The notes beneath the pieces are model-generated. The model saw only the letters and a list, made by a program, of their open reading frames with translations. It had not been told where the DNA came from and ran no database searches. A stretch of 64,000 bases of DNA from contig CM055067.1 in assembly GCA_029204045.2 (NCBI GenBank), forward strand, positions 28,036,838 to 28,100,837, in the 5' to 3' direction. A program made the position numbers and the translations under genes. Of the stretch, positions 32,303 through 44,675 are shown one piece after another (positions within the stretch are counted from its first letter, which is position 1; the number at the start of each line of letters is the position of its first letter). The DNA comes from Tillandsia leiboldiana. Taxonomy: Eukaryota; Streptophyta; Magnoliopsida; Poales; Bromeliaceae.

Positions 32303-32770
32303 GTTTCTGCCTTAAGCTCTTTCGTCTTCAAGCTTATTCATCCCGGCTTCTGGTGCACCGCGTGTCTTCATTTCTTTAGCTTCTCAATGGGTCGGGCCGC
32401 CTTCCTCATAGCGCACTTATTTGTGCACCAACATCATCCAAACACAAAATTAGTTTTATTCATACTTATCCTAAAAATTATACCAAAAATAAGAAAGAAT
32501 AATTTATTTTTGAACAAAACGATACCCAATCAAGCAGTACCCAAAAGCCAATTGTGTCCTCTATGTTCTTGCTTTTTTATGGTCCTTTCTAATCAAGGAA
32601 GCTACATTACGAGGCCATGTTGAATATCTCAAAGTTATGGAGTAACAGCTACAAGGCAAATGGCACTCATAATTTCTATCTACAAAGAGAAAAAAGCAAT
32701 GGCTCCTAAATAGCCAGCATTAGGGGAGGTGTTATGCCCTCACTATTCATAATCACCTTGTAGCAATAGG
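32303..32770. other. Unassigned interval with a possible polypurine tract and LTR start
   Basis: No convincing gene. The last 47 bases contain AGGGGAGG followed by TGTTATGCCCTCAC, which looks like a plus-strand polypurine tract and LTR start at about 32733. The 4.6 kb copia element interrupts it after 38 bases. The interval ends with the left target duplication ATAGG (32766-32770). Confidence 0.4.
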
Positions 32771-35700
32771 TGTTACGGTGATGGGCCTCCAAATATTTTC
32801 TATATACTTGTTATGGTATATAGAAATCACCACAAAAATAGAATGGAAAAGAGAAGAGATAAAGAATCTGGTACGTTTTGGTGGAAGCAAACTAAACTTG
32901 CCTTTATTGAAAAAATAACTCCATGCCCACACGTCTTTCTTTGGCCTCACTAATTAATTAAGGCGACTCCGGCTTCATTTTCAATCATAATAGCCCGACC
33001 TATCTATTTATAGATTATTACACAAAATCCTATTCCAATTAGATATCCTAACTAATTAGATTTATCTTTATCAAAATTTAAACAACCAAATATCTTAGAT
33101 AATCTAATTCTAACTAATTAGCATTATCTCTAACACTCCCCCATAATGCTAATGTTCTTCACACCGATCTTCTCTCGGCAAAATATGAATTTTTCCAATG
33201 GTAGCGGCTTTGTAAAAATATCGGCCATCTGTTCTTCGGTAGAGCAGTGTATCAACTCGACTTGACCGTTAGCGATCTGTTCACGAATAAAATGATGTCG
33301 CAGTTCGATGTGTTTGGTTCGGCTGTGATGAACTGGATTTTTCACCATTGCGATAGTCGATTGATTATCGCAATAAATTACAGTTGGATCTTTTTGCTCG
33401 TACTTCAAATCTGTTAAGATTCGCCGCATCCAGATTGCTTGACATGTAGCAGTCGTAACCGCTATGTATTCGGCTTCAGAAGATGATAGAGCCGTCGACT
33501 GTTGTTTTTTGGAAGACCAACATATTGCTCCTGCACCAAAATTGAAGACGAACCCGCTTGTGCTTCGTCGATCATCTACCGAACCTGCCCAATCACTATC
33601 AGAACAACCAAAAAAATAAAAATCGTTAGCGTTAGTATACCACAGTCCGTGGTCTCTTGTTCCTTTCAAGTATCTCAATATCCTTTTCGCCGCTCCCCAA
33701 TGAATTTTACTTGGACTTTGCATAAACCTCGATAACAAAGATGTCGCATATATAATATCCGGTCTACTGTTACCAATATAGAGTAAACTCCCAATCAGAC
33801 TTCTGTACAAACTCGAATCAATTTTTTCTTCTCCATCATCCAATGATAGCTTCATATTCGTACTCATTGGATTTTGCACAGGATTGCAATTTTTCATATT
33901 AAACTTCTCAAGTAAATCATCAAGATATTTTTTCTGACAGATAAAAATTCCATTATCTTCTTGTTTTACCTCTAAACCCAAAAAATAACTCATGGGGCCA
34001 AGATCAGTCATCTCAAATTCAATCATCATATTTTTCTTAAACTCATTGATCAAATCTATACTGTTTCCAGTGTAAATCAAGTCATCAACATAAAGGCAAA
34101 CAATCAAAATCTCCATACCTCGAGATTTGATATAAAGTGTGGGTTCACTTTCACTTCTAGAAAATTCGTTTTGAATAAAGTGCGAATCGATCCGACTATA
34201 CCAGGCTCTTGGTGCCTGTTTTAATCCATATAACGCCTTTCGTAGTCGGTAGACTTTATCTTCTTGTCCTTTAATTTTGTAGCCCTGCGGCTGCTCAACA
34301 AAAACTGCTTGCTGTAAGTAACCTTTTGCAACTAAACGTGCTTTTAATTTCTGGATCGATCCATCTGGTTTATATTTTGCCTTGTATATCCATTTCAGCC
34401 CGATAACTTCCTTTTCTGTGGATGGTTCAACAAGCTCCCATGTATTATTTTTCTCTAGCGCTGCAATTTCTTCATTCATAGCTTTACACCAATCATCAGA
34501 TTTTGCCGCTTCCTCGAAAGTTTGTGGTTCTCCACATTGTGTGTACATGCACTGCTCATATATTTCACTAAGCAATTTTACCTTTCTCGGTGTTGTCTCA
34601 GACGAAGTTCCTGGAGAAATTCGTGGTGAAGCATGTGGTGCTGTTTCATTACTTATAATATTTTCACCATTGTTCTTATTCTCAATAGTAGTTTCATCTC
34701 CTAACATCAGAAGCCGATTATCCTTTACTTTTGCACTCCAATCCCAACCTTTTTGTTCATCAAATATAGCATCATGACTTATAATTAAGGAGTTAGTAAC
34801 AGGATTATAAAATCAATAGGCTTTACTTCTTTCGCTATAGCCCACAAAAATACACTTGCTACTATTATTATCCAATTTTTGCCTGTTTTGTGATGGAATA
34901 TGAACAGAAGAAACCGATCCAAAAATTTTAAAATGCTTTACCTTCGGTTTCCAACCTGTCCATGCTTCATAAGGTGTAATATTATCTAGCGCCAAAGTTG
35001 GGCTTCTATTAAGAATGTATGCTGCAGTAGATACCGCTTCTGCCCAAAATTTATTTGGAAGTCCTTTCGCTTTCATCATACTTTTTGCCATCTCTACCAA
35101 ACTTCGATTTTTGCGCTCAGCAACACCATTCTGCTGAGGCGTGTAACTGGTTGTCAACTGCCTGCGAATACCATTTGATTCACAAAAATTTTCAAATTTA
35201 TTAGAAATAAATTCTCCCCCTCGATCTGTACGGAGAGTCTTAATATAATAACCGGATTCGTTTTCGACCAAGTTTTTAAATTTTCGAAAAACATCAAAAG
35301 CATCGGATTTATTTTTAATAAAATAAATCCAAGTCATCCGACTGTAGTCATCCACGAAAACCACAAAATAATAATTGCTGCTGAGCGACGGTGTCTGCAT
35401 CGGCCCACAAACATCAGCATGTATCAATTCTAGTGGTTCTTTGGCTCTCCAATTGCTGTTTCTTGGAAAAGAGTCTCTGTGTTGCTTTCCTAACACACAA
35501 CTTTCACATACAGAACCATTATTATGCACCAAAGGCAAACCATCAACCATATTCTTTTTATGTAATAAATCAAGCCCCTTAAAACTCAAATGACCATATC
35601 TATAGTGCCATAACCAATCATCATCTAGCACTACTTTCATTGCAACATGAACAGGAAAAACTTTATTTTCTGTCATCGGAATTTCAAAAAATAAATCCCT

Positions 35701-37361
35701 TTTATATTTATCTTTATAAATAGTGCACCTAGAATCTTCAAAAATAAGCGAATAACCTTCTTTCAAAAATTGGCCCACACTAAAAAGATTGGAATTCAAA
35801 CCAGGAACATATAAAACATTATTTATTTTTTGAATTCCTGAAATATTTGCCTCAATTGTACCTCTTCCATGCACGTCCTGAACATAGCCATCACCCATCG
35901 TCACTCGGCCTTTAACAGATTTATCCAAATTAATAAAGTTCTCTTCTTTTCCTGTCATGTGACTGCTACAACCACTATCGACATACCAAATACTGTTAGC
36001 AGTTTTTTCTGATGAACGACATGCAAAAAGTACATTATCGTTTTCATTATTTCCTTGAGCAAAATTAGCGTTTTGTTGTTTCAATCGACAAAATCGCTCG
36101 ATATGGCCAAATTTCTTACAATAATAACATTGAATATTTTTATAATTATAGGGCTGATCATTACCTCTGTAGGTTCTCTGATTTTCATTACATGATCCTT
36201 CACCGTTTCTGTTATTGTATCCACCCGATCTACCGCCGCGACCTCTACCACGGCCACGACCACGACCACAACCTCTACCATGGTCTCCAGATGCTGAAGC
36301 TTGGCGATTAGAAGTATCTGCTTTATCTTTTTCATTGCCTTTCGATTCGCTTTGAAAAGCATGCTCAGAAAAATTTTCTGTTCTATCTTTTCGTTCCTCA
36401 TGTGCTAAGAGAGAACCAAGAAGTTCGCTACAAGACAATTTAGATAAATCTTTTGCTTCTTCTATAGCAGAAACTACATCCCCGTATTTTTTCGTCAAAC
36501 TTCTTAAAATTTTTTCAACTACTGTTTGATCAGAAATTTGTTCACCATAGGTACGCATCAAGATAACTAATTCCATAACTCTAGAATAAAAGGTATGAAT
36601 ATTTTCTTTTTCTTCCATAAATGAAGTCTCAAATTTTCTTTTTAAAGTTTGAATTTTAATTCTGAGTACCTTTTCGTTACCTTGGTATTCCTTTTGTAAT
36701 ATATCCCATGCTTCTTTCGATCGGGTAGCGCCGGCAATGTGGGAAAATATTGAGTCGTCAATAGATTGTTGAATAAAGAAAAGCGCATTCGCATCTTTTT
36801 TCAGATTCTCTCCGGTTGCTTCTTTACATCCTTTTTCAACAAAATCCCATAGGTCTTGGGATCGCAGCAACGTCCGTATCTTCACACACCAAAAATCATA
36901 ATTGTCTCCTTTGAATATTGGGAATCCTTGTGCAACTCCATTGGCACTGTTAAATGCCATCGGTATCTTCTTCTCTTGAAAACAAGGCTCTGATACCACT
37001 TGTTACGGTGATGGGCCTCCAAATATTTTCTATATACTTGTTATGGTATATAGAAATCACCACAAAAATAGAATGAAAAAGAGAAGAGATAAAGAATCTG
37101 GTACGTTTTGGTGGAAGCAAACTAAACTTGCCTTTATTGAAAAAATAACTCCATGCCCACACGTCTTTCTTTGGCCTCACTAATTAATTAAGGCGACTCC
37201 GGCTTCATTTTCAATCATAATAGCCCGACCTATCTATTTATAGATTATTACACAAAATCCTATTCCAATTAGATATCCTAACTAATTAGATTTATCTTTA
37301 TCAAAATTTAAACAACCAAATATCTTAGATAATCTAATTCTAACTAACATTATCTCTAACA
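32771..37361 (-). mobile_element. Complete 4.6 kb Ty1/copia element
   Basis: 4,591 bp with target duplication ATAGG at 32766-32770 and 37362-37366. LTRs: 32771-33135 (3') and 37001-37361 (5'). They differ by eye by about one substitution (near 32848/37070) and a 4-base indel near the outer end, so insertion is recent. The primer binding site is at 36986-36998 (minus TGGTATCAGAGCC) and the polypurine tract (ATGGGGGAG on minus) is at 33136-33144. One long frame encodes Gag-Pol, interrupted by a single stop. Size and layout are those of a compact, ordinary copia element, distinct from the long Sirevirus-like ones nearby. Confidence 0.95.
33130..36960 (-). pseudogene. copia Gag-Pol polyprotein with one nonsense codon
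   Basis: Start ATG at 36960 (MAFNSANGVAQGF), 25 bases after the primer binding site. Gag, then a Gly/Arg-rich stretch (near 36230-36280), CCHC knuckle CYYCKKFGHIERFC, protease WYVDSGCSSHMTG, and integrase with an HHCC region and DDE core (DVCGPM, TDRGGEF, PQQNGVAERKN). Reverse transcriptase has YVDD (about 34081-34092), and RNase H ends in DIFTKPL. The frame is single throughout except for TGA at 34813-34815, between integrase and reverse transcriptase in KAY*FYNP, where Arg is expected; a C-to-T change of CGA explains it. All catalytic motifs are otherwise intact. I do not commit to a copia lineage. Confidence 0.92.
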
Positions 37362-37364
37362 ATA

Positions 37365-37384
37365 GGGGGGGGGGGGGGGGGGGG
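37365..37384. repeat. G homopolymer of about 20
   Basis: An unbroken G run directly after the target duplication of the copia element, followed by TGTTATGTTCTCAC, which resembles the LTR-start-like sequence at 32733. Homopolymer length is unreliable in most assemblies. Confidence 0.85.
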
Positions 37385-38657
37385 TGTTATGTTCTCACTA
37401 GTCATAATCTACTCGTAATTTTCTATGCCTTCAAGTTGGAAATGAACTCTTTAGTAATACTCAACCATGAAATGATGATGTAAAAAGACCATCATGATCC
37501 CCAAGACCATCATGGTCCCCTAATGCACGCCCTTCCTCTTCCGTAGGCCATGGAAACAAAGTGGTTGCCCTACCTAACTGATTTCACCGAGTCGTCCAAA
37601 CTTAGCACTCAAGATTTGGTTCATATTAAAACTAGACAAACCCAAGCTGCATGTGTTTATATGATATAAGGGCAATTGCCTATATACCTATGCAAAGTCT
37701 CCAACGTTCCGATAAATCATAAAAAATCCAAATTCTTTCCAAAATGCCTTTTTTATTATCAAATATGTTCTTCTAAAAACTCAAATTCTTTCCAATAAAC
37801 CCTAAGAAAAGGTGTATACAAGACAAATGAACTTTTCAGGAGCATATTTGAAACGAAGTGTAAATAAAAAATTTTGCAACTTCACAAGGATACACAAGCA
37901 ATTTTCTGTAATATATATAAGTTAATATTAACATGGACCAAAGAAAGTTAAAATTTTTTGCAAGGATATTTTAACTAGTACTCAAGTAGTACTTTTTTTA
38001 TTTTTCAATAAATGAGTGAGAAAGGAGGCAATTGAGTGTTTCCTCTGCACCTTCCTTAAACGACAGAAAATACCTAATTTGATTACACATACAAGTGGGG
38101 GGAATTTCCACATGGATGATCATGAATGCCTATGCCTAACATTGGACCATGTCTAGGAGTGGATGTGCGTAGAGCTTTTAGAATTTTCAACTAGTTGTTG
38201 GCACTAAAGCACTCACCTTCCTAATCACCTTTTTTTTCTACCAATAAGGATATGAGACCGAAGTATTTTCAATTTGGCCTACATATTAGACTCTGATATC
38301 CTTGTTGGTGCATTCAAGGGCTTAAACTAAGTAGATTAACAAAAAAATATTATACTCTCATCTCAGAAAGAGTAGAATTGTAGGTTTGATGTACAATGAG
38401 TAGTTATCTAGAAAAGATTTAAACAGTGCGATATCTACTATTTCTTGAGATAATATGATAACATCTTAAAGTTTTAAAAGAACAACAGATAAAATACCAT
38501 GCAACAGGCATCAATATGAAAATAAAGTTATTCTAGGAATATTAGCACATACGGGTGACACCAAAAATACACGGGCTCGAGCAGATAATGGGTCTGCGCC
38601 GATTTTGTAGAATTCTAAATAGAGACCTGTAAGTGACTACCAGAGGCAAACCAAGGA
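37385..38657. other. AT-rich interval without recognisable gene
   Basis: 1.27 kb of AT-rich sequence. I see no long open frame, LTR pair or RNA gene. Its first 30 bases resemble 32733-32762, so it may be the body or LTR of an old element into which the 4.6 kb copia inserted. Confidence 0.5.
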
Positions 38658-38662
38658 CCTAG

Positions 38663-39102
38663 TGTGACGCCCCACTTCCCAGGGGGTCACCCATCCTAGA
38701 ACTACTCTAGCTCTAGCACGCTTAACTCTCATGTTCCTCTTGGATCTTGCTACCATCCAAAATGCTATAGCCGGGTTAGAGATTTAGTCCTATTATATCA
38801 TTTATATAGAGGACTAATCCAAATTCCGGGGTGTCACATTCTTCCCCCCTTTAAGTCCTGACGTCCACGTCAGGCTCAAGCACACTCACAAGCACCAGGC
38901 GATGTAAGACTCGTCTCGCTAGCCTTAGCCGACCTTGTGGGGAGCTGCACTCACCCATCCTAGAACTACTCTAGCTCTAGCACGCTTAACTCTCATGTTC
39001 CTCTTGGATCTTGCTACCATCCAAAATGCTATAGCCGGGTTAGAGATTTAGTCCTATTATATCATTTATATAGAGGACTAATCCAAATTCCGGGGTGTCA
39101 CA
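38663..39102 (-). mobile_element. Cassandra-type TRIM with 5S-rRNA-like LTRs
   Basis: A 440-bp element with target duplication CCTAG (38658-38662 and 39103-39107). LTRs: 38663-38838 (176 bp) and 38951-39102 (152 bp, lacking the first 24 bases). Each LTR contains a stretch that follows the 3' half of plant 5S rRNA on the minus strand, including GTTAAGCGTGCT, GGATGGGTGACC and CCTGGGAAG. Such 5S-derived LTR sequence is the hallmark of Cassandra, non-coding retrotransposons whose LTRs carry RNA polymerase III promoter boxes. A polypurine tract (AAAGGGGGGAAGAA on minus) at 38839-38852 sets the direction. The 112-bp interior has an 8-bp inverted repeat at about 38857-38874 and no obvious primer binding site; that end is the truncated one. 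Confidence 0.8.
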
Positions 39103-39109
39103 CCTAGTG

Positions 39110-39210
39110 TAGTTTTACTTTGGAGTTTTTTTTAGGGAAAGGCAGCATGCTGCCGCTTCATTCATTGGATGGATGAATTTAGCTACAAGGGTCGAGACAA
39201 CCAGGTCTCG

Positions 39211-39244
<34 letters not shown>

Positions 39245-39263
39245 CGATGCCGTTGCCCTAGGG
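39110..39263. other. Possible LINE 3' tail and A-run
   Basis: On the minus strand, GAAGCGGCAGCATGCTGCC followed by TTTCCCT and a run of eight A resembles a plant LINE 3' end, recalled from general familiarity only. A plus-strand run of about 31 A lies at 39211-39241. No LINE coding sequence is present. TAGGG at 39259-39263 would be the left target duplication of the adjoining gypsy LTR. Confidence 0.35.
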
Positions 39264-41919
39264 TGTCACGCCCCCGGGGGTTTTTGAGTCTTTCAAGCGG
39301 AAAATTGCGTGTATTATTTTTTTTCTTAACAAGGTAACTTAAACCTCATCCCCGGTGAGTGCCAGACCGCCACATACACAAATTCTCTCTGCCCACGGAT
39401 AGAGTCTCCTTTGCATATGCACGGCGTCTCATTTACAACATCATACATCAACCATCAGCCATACAATAGACATACATCGTCAAACAGACTACAGTAATTT
39501 AACTAATGTTATAAAAGCGGCGTCACCGTTTGGAAAGGATAAAACCAGCGGTTGCAAAACCCGTGCCCACACGGTACTTCGTTTTGAGAAAACGTTTTCG
39601 AAATCATTTAGCTTTTCCTGAAAGCGTGCCGCATAAGAAAACATCACTGAAAGTAACTAAAACGCATAGGTACATCTCATCCACAGTGCTATCTAATACA
39701 TGTCCACGACTAATAAGATCCACAAGCAAATGAACTAATTTAAGCATAAGGAAGACGAGATAAAAACCCAAGTATCCTGACTACGGTCCTCGCGACGCAG
39801 TCTCGCCGCCCTCCCGGCTAACGCACCTCGTAACACCTGTCACGGAGTGGGTAAAGTCAGTGACAAACAAAATAGATGTCTAATATCAATAAGGAATAAG
39901 GAGCAAACCAAATACACCGGAACCTTTCGCTAAAACCCTGCACATAATTAAGCTGGGCACCAACCCCAGATTTACCAATTAAGTTGGGCACCAACCCCAG
40001 AGTACCTGTCGGGGAGACTAAAGTCTCCCCTCGTGCGCAAACACCTTTTTGATGCTTTTAACCCCTTCACGGTGCTGGTGTGCTATTTTCAGCAGGCGCG
40101 AAGAGGTCCTCACGGCTCCCACCCCTTTGTGAGGTACACGGGTCAAAAAGAGACCACTTCTCCGGAAAAGTACACCCATGCGGAGGCCAATCCGCCTGTG
40201 TACGTGCAGCATCCGAAACGGATTTGCCGAGATCGGCGTGTAGTGAGCACCGCGACCGTAGCCGCTTCAATTGTTAGATAAAATATAATTATGCGAAAGG
40301 TTAAACTGTCCATCTACTTTGTTAGACAAATTAAGAGCATTTTAATGACGATAGATGCACTTACTGCACTTGTTGCACTTATCGTAACCGTACCCACCTA
40401 GTTGAAGAGAAATAGGAACACCTGAATCCTTCGCGCACCCCCGCTGCGCTCCTGGACCTAAAGAAAGTCCGTAAGGATAACTATAGTCAAAAAGGTGTAC
40501 TAACATCCCAAAACAAAAGACCCAATTTACTCTTTTCGACGGAAAAGTCCAACACCGTCCGGGTTGACGAAAACCGGAAATCCCGCGCCGCCGTCGTCGT
40601 CCGCCGAAGGCCCGCGCGGTTCGGAACCGCGCGGCGTGTCTCCGCGGGCGACACCCACGTGGCGCGGTGCCTCGCGCGGGCGCTGCCCGTGCGGTGGCCG
40701 CGCGGCGCCCGCGCGGTGCCCGCGCGGTTGCGGGTCAGCATGGGTGCCGCCTGCGCGGTAACCGCGCGGTGCCCGCGCGGTGCTCGCGCGGTTGCGGGTC
40801 CGCGTGGGTGCCGCCCGCGCGGTAGCCGCACGGCGCACATGCGGTGCCCGCGCGGGTTGCGGGTCCGCGTGGGTGCCGCCCGCGCGGTAGCCGTGCAGTG
40901 CCCGCGCGGTTGCGGGTCCGCGTGGGTGCCGCCCGCGCGGTAGCCGCGCGGCGCCCATGCGGTGCCCGCGCGGTTGCGGGTCCGCGTGGGTGCCGCCCGC
41001 GCGGTAGCCGCGCGGCGCCCATGCGGTGCCCGCGCGGTTGCGGGTACGCATGGGTGCCGTCCGTGCGGTAGCCGCGCGGCGCCCGCGCGGGTATGGCCCG
41101 CGCGGAGCCCGCGCGGCGCCCGCGCGGGTATGGCCCACGCGGTCCTGTCGCCGCTTGCTGCGGCGGTGGCCGTCCGCGACTCTCCTCCGCGCGATGCCCT
41201 AGCGGCACCGCGCGCCTCCGCCGTCCGTTCCGTGCCCTAGCATGGCGACAATGACGGCGACGGCGACGGATACGACGGAGAAACCCAAGAACTCAAACAA
41301 AAAGGACGACGGAAAAAACCCAAATAATTTGTAACAATTATTTTACTAACCGAAGATCGACGGGAAGGTTGTCCGGTCGCGTTCTTGCCTTCGGTTCGAT
41401 GTCCGGGAGATCGGGCTCCTTCTCTTTCTCCTTTCCCTTTCTTCCGGCTAGGGTTCCGTCTTTTTCCTCTTTTTCTCTCCTCACCGATTAGGGTTTTTAT
41501 TTTTCTTTTCTTTTCTTTCCGATAATCGGGATCCCTTATATAGCTCGTATTATATCTTTAATTAATTTCCTCTTTAATTCGTACGTAAGAGAATTCTATT
41601 TTCCGTCATCGGATAATTAATTAACTAATTAATTATCCCCTACGAGATAACCCACCTTATCTCTAACGGGTGCAAGATATTTTGCACGGATTCCGATGCA
41701 TGACTAATCACCGTATCACTAGGAATTCCGTTCCGGGAGATCCCGATATCGGATTTCAGATCCGATCGCACCGTCGGCCTTCTTTTCCCGCGCTCTATCG
41801 CAGAAAAATACCAGCACCACACCCTGGCCAACTTTTAAGAATTGAATAATTTTATTTCACTTAAAGGCTTAAATGACTATATGTGGGTCAAAAATACCCC
41901 TAAGGGCCGGATCACTACA
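39264..41919 (-). mobile_element. 3' LTR of gypsy element B (right-hand locus)
   Basis: 2,656 bp from TGTCACGCCCCCGGGGG to CCGGATCACTACA. The pol pseudogene lies to its right, so it is the 3' LTR of a minus-strand element. A TATA box (CTATATAAGG on minus) lies at about 41536-41545. It contains a GC-rich minisatellite (about 40680-41130). The two-unit CTGGGCACCAACCCCAG and TTGGGCACCAACCCCAG repeat near 39953-40005 is shared with 7245-7300. Confidence 0.88.
40680..41130. repeat. GC-rich minisatellite, about 64-bp unit, in LTR B
   Basis: About seven copies of a unit with GCGGTTGCGGGTCCGCGTGG, GTGCCGCCCGCGCGGTAGCC and GCGGCGCCCATGCGGTGCCC. Core spacings measured at GTTGCG are 64, 65, 53, 64 and 64 bp, so one copy lost about 11 bp. 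LTR B at 6565 has almost none of this array. The unit differs from that of LTR 1 although both are CGCGCGG-rich and sit in comparable parts of their LTRs. Confidence 0.88.
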
Positions 41920-41954
41920 CCACTCACACTTTATAAAAAGTTTCGTCCCGAAAC

Positions 41955-44374
41955 TTAAGTACAAACCCCACTAATCAATTCGGGAAAATATTCTCTCATC
42001 TTCGATTCCAGTTCCCAAGTCGCCTCGCGCTCTTCGTGGTTGCTCCACTGGACCTTTACATAGAGGATTGTTCATTTGCGCAACTTCTTGTCCTCTCTTG
42101 CCAAAATCCGCACCGGCGTCTCCTCGACACTTAAATCCTCTCGCAACTCGATGGTGGAGGCATCCAAGGCATGAGAGGGATTAGCTAGGTACTTCCGGAG
42201 CATTGAGACGTGGAACACGTTATGGACTCGTTCGAGGTTCGGCGGCAGGGCCAATCGGTACGCCACCGGTCCTACGCGTTCTAGAATCTCGAACGGTCCT
42301 ACGTACCTCGGGCTTAACTTTCCCTTTATGCCGAAGCGTCGTTTCCCCTTGGAGGGCGAAACTCGGAGTAACGCATGCTCACCCACCATGTACTCTAAGT
42401 CTCGGCGTCTGTTGTCCGCGTAGCTTTTCTGTCTGCTCTGGGCGGTCAGTAGCCTTTGTCTAATCAATCGCACCTTTGCTTCGGTCTCCTCCACCAAATC
42501 TGGGCCCAGAAACTTACGCTCACCCAAGTCGTCCCAGCATATTGGAGACCGACAGCGGCTCCCGTACAGGGCCTCGTATGGTGCCATCTGAATGCTGGCC
42601 TGGTAACTGTTATTGTAGGCAAATCCCACTAGGGGCAAACACCGTGCCCACCCTTCGCCCAAGTCCAAAACGCATGCCCGAAGCATGTCCTCCATAATTT
42701 GTATCACCCGCTCTGATTGTCCATCGGTCTGCGGGTGAAAAGCCGTACTGAAGTGCAACTTGGTTCCCATTGCTCGCTGCAGGCTCTGCCAAAAGTTTGA
42801 CACAAATCGCGTGTCCCTGTCCGACGTGATGGATGTCGGCACCCCATGCAACCTTACTATCTCGTTGATGTAGGTTTGTGCCAGTCGTTCCCGCGTCCAC
42901 GTCGTGTGTATGGGCAGAAAGTGGGCCGATTTCGTCAGACGGTCCACAATTACCCATATTGCATCGTGTCCCTGTGACGATCTCGGGAACCCGGTCACAA
43001 AATCCATGGTAACCATGTCCCCCTTCCATTCGGGCACCGGTAAGGGTTGCAATTTTCCTGCCGGACGCTGGTGCTCGGCCTTCACCCGTTGGCACACCAG
43101 GCAGTGTGCCACAAACCGAGTCACGTCTCCCTTCATTTTGGGCCACCAGAAGGTCTGTTTGACGTCCTTGTACATCTTCGTTCCCCCGGGATGCGCTGTA
43201 TATGGAGCAGTATGCGCCTCCCGCAGGATTTCCTCTTTGAGTTCCGCTAGATCCGGCACACAGATTCGTCCCCGAAATCGTATCGTGCCGTCGGAGTTTA
43301 CTGTGAAATCACCTTCTTGGTCGGCAGTTACTCTACTTCGCACCAGCTGGAGTTGGTCATCAATCGACTGCCCCTCGAGAATTCTGTCAAGCAAGGTAGG
43401 TCTGACCACCAGCGTCAGAAGTTGTGCGACTGTACCTGCCGGTACTACTTCTAGTCTTAATCACGAAAATTCCGCAATCAGACTATCTTGCTGGGTGATG
43501 GCACTTACCCCTGCCTTTTCGGCCTGCCCCTTGCGGCTCAGGGCGTCGGCCACCACGTTTGCTTTTCTCGGGTGGTAGTGGATCGTTAAATCGTAATCCT
43601 TCAGTAGCTCAACCCACCGTCTTTGTCGCAAATTTAACTCCTTTTGGGTGAAAAGGTACCTAAGACTTTTATGATCTGAGTACACATTGGAGTGTGCCCC
43701 ATACAGGTAGTGTCTCCAAAGCTTGAGGATGAACACAACCGCTGCGAGTTCCAAATCGTGCACGGGGTAGTTCCGCTCGTATTCCTTGAGCTGCCTTGAT
43801 GCATAGGCTATAACCTTTCCCCGTTGCATGAGTACTCCACCCAGTCCGCTTCGCGACGCATCGCAATACACTTCATAATCCTCCCCTGGTTCTGGCAGGG
43901 CGAGAATCGGGGCTCGCGTCAATCTATCCTTGAGCTCCTCGAAGCTCCTCTGACATTTGTCCGTCCAGATGAACTTTTCCCCCTTTTTAGTCAAATGGTT
44001 TAAGGGGGTGGCTATCTTGGAGAAACCCTCCACAAAGCGCCGGTAGTACCCGGCTAACCCCAGGAAGCTTCGAATCTCCGTCACCGTCGTCGGTTGGGAC
44101 CAGTCCGTCACCGAATCTATCTTCTTCGGATCGACTGCGACTCCAGCCGCCGAGATTACGTGCCCCAAGAAGCCGACCTCACGGAGCCAAAACTCACACT
44201 TTTTGAGTTTGGCGTAGAGTTTCTGTTCCCGTAGGGTCTGAAGGACTGTGCGCAGATGTTCTTCGTGTTCCTCGTCTGTACGGGAGTAGATGAGGATATC
44301 GTCGATGAAGATCACCACGAATAAGTCCAGGAAGGGTTTGAATACCCTGTTCATCATGTCCATGAACACCGCCG
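41955..44374 (-). pseudogene. gypsy Pol remnant (reverse transcriptase to chromodomain-like tail)
   Basis: Reads from the reverse transcriptase FIDDILIYS region through RNase H ([25 protein letters not shown]), integrase ([34 protein letters not shown]) and a C-terminal segment ending near 41955 ([18 protein letters not shown]). Two in-frame TGA codons break it, at 43461-43463 and 42072-42074. Both fit CGA-to-TGA changes. The 5' part of pol is cut off at 44374 by the copia element. The wording of the motifs is close to the chromovirus at 17628, so it belongs to the same broad clade. Confidence 0.9.
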
Positions 44375-44675
44375 TGTTGGGTTATATGTAATAAGGATCT
44401 AAATAGGGGAAAAAACACCTAGAGGGGGGTGAATAGGTGTAAACGTATAAACACTCAAAAATTGTTGCGATAAAAACCCAATGCGGAAATAAAAATAATA
44501 CGCAAGATTTTTACGTGGAAAACTCCATCACCGGAGTAAAAAACCACGGGACCGATAAAACGGCAGAAATCCACTAGAATTAAAATACGTACAAGGTGAT
44601 TTACCGTACACACTTACGACTCAACCTTTTCCATACGCTCCTACAGGATCTTCTCCGCTCGCTCCACGACGCTTC

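Noticed and set aside
38663..38838. A 5S rRNA gene
   Set aside because: Only part of 5S is matched, within a TG...CA LTR with target duplication; it is a Cassandra-type LTR.
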